Below are positions 10,433 through 17,056 of a stretch of DNA of 64,000 bases, piece by piece. This DNA comes from Amycolatopsis jiangsuensis (lineage in GTDB: Bacteria; Actinomycetota; Actinomycetes; Mycobacteriales; Pseudonocardiaceae): the NCBI RefSeq assembly GCF_014204865.1, contig NZ_JACHMG010000001.1:5916501-5980500 (forward strand). The letters run 5' to 3'. The notes under the pieces are model-generated. The model had not been told where the DNA came from. It did no database searches and worked only from the letters and a program-made list of their open reading frames with translations. The translations under genes and the position numbers were made by a program. Position 1 is the stretch's first letter. Each line of letters begins with the position of its first letter.

Positions 10433-10728
10433 GGCCGATCTCTCCGGCGCGGGTTCCTTGGCTGGGCTGAGTACGCGGGGTGAGCCGGTTGCCTGAGGGT
10501 GGGGTCGGGTGCGCCCGAATGGTCGGGTGGTGCCGGTGCCGGTGCCGGTGGGCGGTGCTGGTGGCGTGTGTGTGGGTGCGCCGGGTGGTGTGGGCACGCC
10601 AGGTGGCGGACGCAGGGTGTGGCTGAAAGACCGAATGCCGGATGGCGTGCGACTGACGCCGGACTCCGGCTGGCGGTGTCGAGTGGGTTTGGGGACACCG
10701 GGTGGCAAGCATCGGGTAGCGGCCTGGA

Positions 10729-10794
10729 GGCGCCGGGTGTCAGGCACCGGATAGCGGGGTAGGCGCCGGGTGTCAGGCACCTGATAGCGGGTTG
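10729..10794. repeat. 33-bp tandem duplication
   Basis: Two adjacent 33-bp units begin with GGCGCCGGGTGTCAGGCACC at 10729 and 10762 and differ by only a few bases. They lie just before the 21-bp array. Confidence 0.8.
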
Positions 10795-10825
10795 TGGGCA
10801 TCGGGAGGCACCGACCTCCGACCTC

Positions 10826-10909
10826 CGACCTCCGGAGTCCGGCGTCCGACCTCCGGAGTCCGGCGTCCGACCTCCGGAGTCCGGCGTCCGACCTCCGGAG
10901 TCTGGAGGT
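10826..10909. repeat. 21-bp tandem array, four copies
   Basis: Units starting CGACCTCCGGAGTC at 10826, 10847, 10868 and 10889 are identical in the first three copies; the last one diverges at its end (TCTGGAGGTC). The last copy forms a near-palindrome of CGACCTCCGGAG against its own tail. Partial CGACCTC units precede and follow the array. It has no unique spacers and is therefore not a CRISPR. Confidence 0.9.
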
Positions 10910-11225
10910 CGGCGTCCGACCTCGGATTCCGGGGTGCGGTTCGGTGCCCGTGATCCGGGCGGCGGGCGTCGCGAGCCCGGATGGTCGGGCGGCGTCGGCG
11001 GGTGCTGGGAACGGCCTCGCCCCACCGGCCACCCCAGCATGGACGGGCCACGCGTGCGGCTGGTGGGAGGGTGCGTCTCCCGCCGCGGGGTGCGGGTGGC
11101 GTTCGCAGTCGGGTGGTGGTCTCGGGGTGGGTCCGGTGCGGTGATCTGCCTGCCGACCCCCAGCGACGACAGGCAGACCACCTGCACCGCTACCCCTAGC
11201 CAACCGGATGCCGCTCACTGTGCGC

Positions 11226-12086
11226 TCACTGTGTGCGGGGTTCACCTCTTTCGGGGACCGCGAGATCGAGCAGACGGGTGAGTGTGTGTGCGTTGTGCGG
11301 TGCTTCGGCTTTGATGTCGTTGTCGAAGTACACGTGGACGGCGCGGTGACCTCGGTCGTGCCACTCGGTGATTTTCGCTGCCCAGTCGCGTAGTTCGGAC
11401 TCCGGGTACCCGCTTGCGTACAGTTCGGTGGCGCCGTGCAGGCGGACGTAGCTGAAGTCGGTGGTCTGGTCCTCTCGGTAGGGCCACCGGCCGGCGGTGT
11501 CCGCGGTGACGAGTGCGACCCGGTGTTCGCGCAGGAGTGCGAGGGCTTCGCCGGTGACGAAACTCGGGTGCCGCACCTCGAGAGCGTGCCGGAGCGGGCG
11601 TTCCGTGCCGGGGTCCAGGAAGGGCGCGTGTTTCAGCTTGTCGTCGTGGCCCGCACCGAGGGCGGCCGCTTCCGTGGTGGTGCGGGGCAGGCCGGCGAGA
11701 AACGTGGCGACCCGGTCCGGGTCGAACGCGAGCCGCGCGGGCAGTTGCCACAGGAACGGCCCGAGCTTGTCCCCGAGCGCGAGCACCCCGGAGGCGTAGA
11801 AGTTCGCGAGCGCGGTTTCGACGTCACGCAGCTGCTTGAGGTGCGTGATGAACCGCCCGCCCTTGACCGCGAACAGAAACCCGGAGGGAGTTTCGTCGTG
11901 CCACGCGCGGTAACTCCCCGGTGCTTGGAGTGAATAGAACGAGCCGTTGATCTCCACGGAGTTCAGCCGCCGCGACAGGTATTCCAGCTCGCGTCGCTGC
12001 GCCAGGCCCTCGGGGTAGAACTGCTTGCGCCACGGTGGGTAACGCCATCCGGATGTGCCGACCCGTATGTCCGCGATCGCGACCAC
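11226..12086 (-). CDS. DUF72 (YecE-like) TIM-barrel protein
   Basis: The 286-residue product carries the DUF72 hallmarks: an opening RVGTSGWRYPPWRKQFYP, then VEINGSFYSL, a WQLPARL-type segment and a C-terminal VYFDNDIKAEAPHNA. DUF72 proteins have a TIM-barrel fold; their enzymatic function is unknown. The reading frame extends upstream to 12209, but those 41 residues are Arg-rich and unlike the family. The GTG at 12086 has a good GGGGGAAG upstream, so it is taken as the start. It lies in the same orientation as the DUF4253 gene, 148 bp beyond it. Confidence 0.88.
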   Translation of the reverse strand: MVAIADIRVGTSGWRYPPWRKQFYPEGLAQRRELEYLSRRLNSVEINGSFYSLQAPGSYRAWHDETPSGFLFAVKGGRFITHLKQLRDVETALANFYASGVLALGDKLGPFLWQLPARLAFDPDRVATFLAGLPRTTTEAAALGAGHDDKLKHAPFLDPGTERPLRHALEVRHPSFVTGEALALLREHRVALVTADTAGRWPYREDQTTDFSYVRLHGATELYASGYPESELRDWAAKITEWHDRGHRAVHVYFDNDIKAEAPHNAHTLTRLLDLAVPERGEPRTQ

Positions 12087-12234
12087 CGCCTTCCCCCGGC
12101 GGGTTTTCCCGCGCGGACGGTTGCGGTAAACGCGACCGCGCGGCCGGGTTCCGGACAGTCGAACCAGAGCTTGGGACGGCTGTCCCAGCCGCGCGGACGT
12201 CCGTCTCATGACTTCGGCTCACCGGCCCGCGTGC

Positions 12235-12999
12235 TCACGCCCACGAGAACCGCCAGCGCCGGGTGTGGACCAGAGTGCTCGCGTACTCCCGCAGGTTGCC
12301 GGGCTGGGCGAGGTAGGTCGGCAAACTGAACGCGCGGTGCTCGGCTGCGACGGTGAGCGCGCGGGCCTGCGTGCGCGGCGGGGCGGAGACGGACAGCTCG
12401 AGTGCATCGAAACCGAGCGTGACGAGCGTGGCACCGAAGCGGTCCTCCCAGCTGCGGAGCACGGCGGACAGTTCGGCGACCCGGTCGGTGGACTTGATCA
12501 TGCCTGTCCAGCCGATCAGCGCGGGGAGGTCGGCCGGCCGCTCGGCCTGGACCAGACCGAGCCGATGTGGCGAGCGCCCGGCGAGCACGGTGCCGGTGTT
12601 GCCGGCCTCGGCGAGCGGATCGCATCGGCGGTGCGAACGCCGGGCGAGGCCGGGGAACTGGGCGCCGAACGGGCGCAGGCAGGCACCGTCGCAACAAGAT
12701 GCGTCCCACCATCGCGCGAGGACGGCCTCGGGATCCACGGAACCGACGCGGTGCCCGGCGGGCGCGAGCCGGCCCCGGTCGTCGAGCCAGTCCTCACCCC
12801 GCGCGGCGAACCGCTGGTCGAACGGGACCAGCACCGGCCACAACCCGGACCGGCCGAATTCCGCGACGCACTCGAGGTATCGCTGGGGCCGCGCGAGTGG
12901 CTCGTCGGAGACCCAGATCCGGCCGTGCCACCGCCCGGGCGGCAACGTCTGGACCGGCGGGACCGCGACGCCGGTGGGGTGGAACGGTGCGATCGTCAT
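12235..12999 (-). CDS. DUF4253 domain protein
   Basis: The 254-residue protein matches the DUF4253 pattern in its C-terminal half. A WEDRFGATLVTLGFDALELS segment is followed by SAPPRT, TVAAEHRAFS, a LREYAS helix and a terminal WRFSWA. The family is widespread in actinobacteria and of unknown function. The N-terminal half contains a Cys cluster (SCCDGAC) of unclear meaning. The ATG at 12999 opens MTIAPFHPTG. It may be cotranscribed with the downstream DUF72 gene. Confidence 0.75.
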   Translation of the reverse strand: MTIAPFHPTGVAVPPVQTLPPGRWHGRIWVSDEPLARPQRYLECVAEFGRSGLWPVLVPFDQRFAARGEDWLDDRGRLAPAGHRVGSVDPEAVLARWWDASCCDGACLRPFGAQFPGLARRSHRRCDPLAEAGNTGTVLAGRSPHRLGLVQAERPADLPALIGWTGMIKSTDRVAELSAVLRSWEDRFGATLVTLGFDALELSVSAPPRTQARALTVAAEHRAFSLPTYLAQPGNLREYASTLVHTRRWRFSWA

Positions 13000-13550
13000 G
13001 AGCTTCCCCTCGAACTGGTGTTCGGCCTTCCTGCTTGTCGAACAGTAGTTCGAGGGTACGACAATTTCCAGAGGGTTGGTCGCTCATCCGTTCGAGTGAA
13101 GTGTTGAAAGTGCAGGTGGCGAGGTGCTTGTGGGACGGCTGTGGCGAAAGTGAGGTGTGAGGCAGCCGTTGGGCCGAAAGTGTGGTGGCGCACGGTTGGC
13201 CCGACGTGGACCGGCGGGCCGTCGCGAATCGGTGGGCCGCCGGGACCGGCGCGGGCCGCCGGGGACGGGTGCGGACCGGGGAAGCGGACCGCCGCGGGCA
13301 GATGCGGACCGACGCGGCCAGATGCGGACCGGCGAGCCGCCGTGGGCCACCGCAGGCAGGTGTGGACCGGCGGACCGCCGCGTACGGGTTCGAATCGGGG
13401 GCCGCCGCAGACGCGGGTGCGGGGCAGGCGCGAACCGATGCGAACCGACGGGCCGCCGCGAACCGCCGCGGGCCACCACAGGTAGGCGCGAACCGATGCG
13501 AACCGACGGGCCGCCGCGAACCGACGCGAACCGGCGCGGACCGGCGCGGT
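13000..13550. other. Low-complexity spacer without a gene
   Basis: About 550 bp upstream of the DUF4253 gene and downstream of the XPB stop are dominated, from 13190 on, by GGACCGGCGGGCCGCCG-type repeats. No gene is supported on either strand. Bases 13000-13140 probably carry the DUF4253 promoter, but no hexamers stand out. Confidence 0.6.
13426..13523. repeat. 40-bp direct repeat with 58-bp period
   Basis: A 40-bp segment beginning AGGCGCGAACCGATGCG at 13426 recurs exactly at 13484, separated by 18 bp. It sits at the end of the low-complexity spacer, just before the XPB stop codon. Confidence 0.85.
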
Positions 13551-15197
13551 TCAGAGTGGTCGGCGGAGGTCCTCTGCGTCCACGATGTGGTAGGCGTAGC
13601 CCTGCTCGGCCAGGAAACGCTGGCGGTGGGCGGCGTATTCGGTGTCCACGGTGTCGCGGGAGACGATCGAGTAGAAGTGGGCCTGTCGGCCGTCTCCCTT
13701 CGGGCGCAGCAGGCGGCCGAGGCGTTGTGCTTCCTCCTGGCGGGAGCCGAACGTGCCCGACACCTGGATCGCCACCGAGGCTTCCGGCAGGTCGATCGAG
13801 AAGTTCGCCACCTTGGACACCACCAGGGTGCGCAGTTCGCCGCGGCGGAAGCGGTCGAACAGTTCCTCGCGCTCCTTGTTCCGGGTCGCGCCCTGGATCA
13901 CCGGGGCCTCCAGTTCCGCGCCCAGCATCTCCAGCTGGTCCAGGTACGCGCCGATGACCAGGGTCGGCTCGCCGGGATGCCGGTCCACAATGGACTTGAT
14001 CACCGGGATCTTGGTCATCGCGGTGGCGGCCAGCTTGTAGCGCTCGTCCGAGTCCGCGGTCGCGTACGACAGGCGCTCGGCCTCGGTGAGGGTCACCCGG
14101 ACCTCGGTGCATTCCGCGGGGGCGATCCAGCCCTGTGCCTCGATGTCGCGCCACGGCACGTCGTAACGCTTCGGCCCGATCAGGGAGAACACGTCGCCCT
14201 CGCGTCCGTCCTCGCGCACCAGCGTCGCGGTGAGCCCCAGGCGGCGGCGGGACTGCAGGTCGGCCGTCATCCGGAACACCGGAGCCGGCAGCAGGTGCAC
14301 CTCGTCGTACACGACCAGGCCCCAGTCGCGGGTGTCGAACAGCTCCAGGTGCTTGTACTCACCCTTCTGCCTGCGCGTGATGACCTGGTAGGTCGCGATC
14401 GTGACCGGCCGGATCTCCTTCTTCTCCCCGGAGTACTCGCCGATCTCCTCCTCGGTCAGCGACGTGCGCGCGATCAGCTCGCGCTTCCACTGGCGCCCGG
14501 CGACGGTGTTGGTCACCAGGATCAGCGTGGTCGCCTGGGCCTGCGCCATCGCGGCCGCGCCCACCAGCGTCTTGCCCGCGCCGCAGGGCAGCACGACGAC
14601 ACCGGAGCCGCCGGCCCAGAACGCCTCGGCCGCCCCGCGCTGGTAGTCCCGCAGCTGCCAGTCGCTCTCCTCCAGCGCGATCGGATGCGCCTCGCCGTCC
14701 ACGTAGCCGGCGAGGTCCTCGGCCGGCCAGCCGACCTTCAGCAGCGCCTGCTTGAGCCGGCCGCGTTCGGACGGGTGCACGACCACGGTGTCCGGATCGA
14801 TCCGCGCGCCCAGCATCGGGCTGATCTTCTTGTTCCGCGACACCTCTTCCAGCACTGCGCGGTCGGTGGTGGACAGGACCAGGCCGTGTGCCGGGTGGTG
14901 GGCGATCTGCAGCCGGCCGAACCGGCCCATCACGTCGACCACGTCGATCAGCAGCGGCTGCGGCACCGGGAACCGCGAATACGTCGTGAGCGCGTCCACG
15001 ACCTGCTCGGCGTCGTGCCCGGCTGCCCGTGCGTTCCACAGCGCCAGCGGCGTGATCCGGTAGGTGTGCACGTGCTCGGGCGCCCGTTCGAGCTCGGCGA
15101 ACGGGGCGATCGCGATCCGCGCGTCGCCTGCCTTCGGGTGGTCGACTTCGAGCAGCACGGTCTTGTCGGACTGCACGATCAAGGGGCCATCGGTCAC
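13551..15197 (-). CDS. XPB-type DNA repair helicase (Ercc3)
   Basis: The 548-residue product is an SF2 helicase of the bacterial XPB family, which unwinds DNA 3' to 5' with ATP. Seen in order: an N-terminal damage-recognition-like region, Walker A LPCGAGKT, Walker B DEVH, motif III LGLTATLVREDGRE, an ANFSIDLPEA segment and motif VI QRLGRLLRPKGDG. The frame continues upstream to 15785, but a GTG at 15197 with AAAGGAGAG just before it and a family-like MTDGPLIVQSDKT start is clearly the true beginning. In mycobacteria this gene sits beside the Rv0862c-type gene; here that partner is 24 kb away at 39717-41957. Confidence 0.96.
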   Translation of the reverse strand: MTDGPLIVQSDKTVLLEVDHPKAGDARIAIAPFAELERAPEHVHTYRITPLALWNARAAGHDAEQVVDALTTYSRFPVPQPLLIDVVDVMGRFGRLQIAHHPAHGLVLSTTDRAVLEEVSRNKKISPMLGARIDPDTVVVHPSERGRLKQALLKVGWPAEDLAGYVDGEAHPIALEESDWQLRDYQRGAAEAFWAGGSGVVVLPCGAGKTLVGAAAMAQAQATTLILVTNTVAGRQWKRELIARTSLTEEEIGEYSGEKKEIRPVTIATYQVITRRQKGEYKHLELFDTRDWGLVVYDEVHLLPAPVFRMTADLQSRRRLGLTATLVREDGREGDVFSLIGPKRYDVPWRDIEAQGWIAPAECTEVRVTLTEAERLSYATADSDERYKLAATAMTKIPVIKSIVDRHPGEPTLVIGAYLDQLEMLGAELEAPVIQGATRNKEREELFDRFRRGELRTLVVSKVANFSIDLPEASVAIQVSGTFGSRQEEAQRLGRLLRPKGDGRQAHFYSIVSRDTVDTEYAAHRQRFLAEQGYAYHIVDAEDLRRPL

Positions 15198-15275
15198 CTC
15201 TCCTTTATACGTTCCCTCCCGCGCCGGGTCGCGGGGATGCCAAGATGACCCGGAGGCCTGTGCAGGAGGGACCCC

Positions 15276-15893
15276 GTGACCACACCACCGTTCGGCGCGC
15301 CGCCGGCTCCGAACCCGTTCCAGCCGCCGGGGCACTTCTCGTCGCCGGGGCCGCGGCGAAGGCTCTCGGGCAAGGTGAAGGGGCTCATCGCGGGCGCCAT
15401 CGTGCTGGCGCTCGGGCTCGGCGTGCTGGCTGCGTTCGGTGTCGGTGCCATCGCGCGCTCGGCCGGTCCGCCGTCCGCCGGCAGTTGCCTCTACCTCAGC
15501 CAGGCGGGCCTCGACACGCAGAGCTACCACGACGCCGCCTGCTCGGACAGCCGTGCCACGTACCGGGTCGACGACGTGATACGCGGCCGCTCCTCCTGTC
15601 ACGGCGAGGACTACGTGCGCTTCGAGATCTACGGCACCTCGCGTACGTCGCGTACGCCGCAGCGGACGTTGTGTCTGGCCCTGAACGTGTCGAACGGCGA
15701 GTGCCTGCGTGACGTCGACGACGAGTCGTCCATCAGCAAGGTGGCGTGCAGCGATCCGTCCGCGGAAGCCCGCGCCGTGGTCCACAACGGCAAACGGTCG
15801 AGCAGAAGCTGCGGCGAAGAGGACGCAGTGCTCGTGTACGCGGGGCCGCCCGTCCGTACGGTGTGCCTTCAGCCGACAGGCGAGAACATCTAG
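15276..15893 (+). CDS. LppU-like membrane protein with Cys-rich extracellular domain
   Basis: The 205-residue protein has a Pro-rich cytoplasmic N-terminus, one membrane segment (about residues 35-58) and an external domain with eight cysteines (for example SCLYLS, CSDSRATY, CLALNVSNGECLRD, SCGEED). The arrangement resembles the LppU/SCO3897-type proteins of actinomycetes, whose role is unknown. The GTG at 15276 is preceded by AGGAGGGA. Its TAG stop abuts the stop of the convergent binding-protein gene with no gap. The family call is from the general pattern. Confidence 0.65.
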   Translation: MTTPPFGAPPAPNPFQPPGHFSSPGPRRRLSGKVKGLIAGAIVLALGLGVLAAFGVGAIARSAGPPSAGSCLYLSQAGLDTQSYHDAACSDSRATYRVDDVIRGRSSCHGEDYVRFEIYGTSRTSRTPQRTLCLALNVSNGECLRDVDDESSISKVACSDPSAEARAVVHNGKRSSRSCGEEDAVLVYAGPPVRTVCLQPTGENI

Positions 15894-16859
15894 TTACGGC
15901 TGGTTTTCCACGGGCAACATGGCCTGTACGTCGAGCCGGTTCGGGATCTGCCCGGAGCTGTGCATCAGGTCGGCCACGCGTTGCAGCCGCGTCGCCGACA
16001 GCGTGGTCGGGTAGCTGCCGAGAGAGATCAATGCCGCAGTGGTCGCGTCGATGTCGGAGAACGACGGCAGTGCGTCGCGGACCGTGGCCGGGTCCGCCGC
16101 GGCGAGCTGGGCCTGGGTGAGCACGCGGCGGAAAGCGGCGAGCGTACGCGGGTTCGCCGCCGCGAAGGCGCCGGTCGCCGCGTAGCCGGAGGCCGGGAAA
16201 TCGAGCGTCGCCCCGCTCGATCCGTCGGCAAGGATCTGCGCGCCCAGCTCCTTCTCCGCCTGGGTGATGAAGGGTTCCACCATCACCGCCGCGTCCGCTC
16301 CGCCGGACTGCAGGACCTCCGGCATCTGCGAGAACGGGCTCGCCTGCAGGCGGACCTTGGCCGGGTCGACGCCCGCGGTGGCGAGCACCGAGCGGGCGGT
16401 CAGCGCGCCGACGTCGTCCGTGCGGTCGACCGCGATCTTCGGGGACTTCTTCGAGGTGGGCTCGCGGTAGTCCGAGCCGGGGAGCGTGACGAGGGCGATC
16501 GTGTTGTCGCCCGAGGTGTAGGCCTCGCCCTGCAGCTGGAGTGCGGTGCCCGCCGCGGCAGCGCGGAACAGTGAGACGTCGCTGGCGAACGTGACGTCGA
16601 CCCTGCCCGAGGTCAGCTTGGCCACGCCGTCGTCGGTGCCGAGGTCGACCAGTTCGACGTTCAGGCCGGCCTCCCGGAACTTCCCGGAGGCGGCTGCGAT
16701 CCGTAACGGCGCGGTGTCTATCGGAGTGGCTACCCCGACGCGCAAGGTAGTCCGTTCGGGCGGAGGTGGTTGCGGACTGTCAGCAGACTGGAACAGCCCG
16801 CAGCCCGTGCTCGCGAAGAGCAGCGCGACCAGCGCGAACGCCGGACCGATCACCTTCAT
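15894..16859 (-). CDS. NitT/TauT-type ABC substrate-binding lipoprotein, orphan
   Basis: The 321-residue protein has a lipoprotein signal (hydrophobic stretch ending FASTGC) and an NMT1/SsuA-like periplasmic binding fold: TLRVGVATPIDTAPLRIAA, then KLTSGRVDVTFASDVS and MVEPFITQAEKELG. Its C-terminus (TRLQRVADLMHSSGQIP) is clearly paralogous to the binding protein at 30744-31769. Unlike that one, it has no permease or ATPase beside it. It is divergent from a NIT-domain kinase across 197 bp holding a perfect palindrome. It may deliver a ligand to a shared transporter or act as a sensory subunit of the kinase; that is inference. Confidence 0.88.
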   Translation of the reverse strand: MKVIGPAFALVALLFASTGCGLFQSADSPQPPPPERTTLRVGVATPIDTAPLRIAAASGKFREAGLNVELVDLGTDDGVAKLTSGRVDVTFASDVSLFRAAAAGTALQLQGEAYTSGDNTIALVTLPGSDYREPTSKKSPKIAVDRTDDVGALTARSVLATAGVDPAKVRLQASPFSQMPEVLQSGGADAAVMVEPFITQAEKELGAQILADGSSGATLDFPASGYAATGAFAAANPRTLAAFRRVLTQAQLAAADPATVRDALPSFSDIDATTAALISLGSYPTTLSATRLQRVADLMHSSGQIPNRLDVQAMLPVENQP

Positions 16860-16894
16860 GTGCTCTCACCTACCGGGAGAATCTTCGCCTTGTG

Positions 16895-16928
16895 CTGGAT
16901 CGTATGGGCCGCTACCCATACGATCCAG
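16895..16928. promoter_or_regulatory. Perfect 14-bp inverted repeat in the divergent spacer
   Basis: CTGGATCGTATGGG (16895-16908) and CCCATACGATCCAG (16915-16928) flank six bases. The element lies 36 bp upstream of the binding-protein ATG and about 130 bp upstream of the kinase GTG. It could be an operator controlling the divergent pair or a leader hairpin of the binding-protein mRNA. Confidence 0.75.
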
Positions 16929-17056
16929 GGCAGGGCCGTACCCTCGCCAGGGTGGTTTTCCGTTCCACTCATCTGGCCTACTCGTCAGTAGGGTCGCGGT
17001 CGGACACCCTCGATGACGTCCGTGGGTAGGGGTCTCACGGTGAAAAGGAAGCACAG

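Larger units (their letters stand above)
10433..11225. other. Gene-free, repeat-rich convergent spacer
   Basis: About 790 bp between the ends of the SARP regulator and the DUF72 gene hold no credible gene. It contains GGTGCC-type microsatellite near 10530, a 33-bp direct repeat and a 21-bp tandem array (listed separately). All long frames are low complexity on both strands, and no clear terminator was recognised. Confidence 0.7.

Noticed and set aside
10826..10909. CRISPR-like look of the 21-bp repeats
   Set aside because: Copies are contiguous without unique spacers and no cas gene is in the window.
7601..11245. 1214-codon frame opposite the SARP-type regulator
   Set aside because: It is antisense to a clearly coding gene and runs through tandem repeats; composition is Arg/Gln/Pro-rich without any family pattern.
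13384..13402. GGTTCGAATC resembling a tRNA T-loop
   Set aside because: The flanking bases do not pair into a T stem, and no acceptor or anticodon arm can be built in the surrounding repeats.
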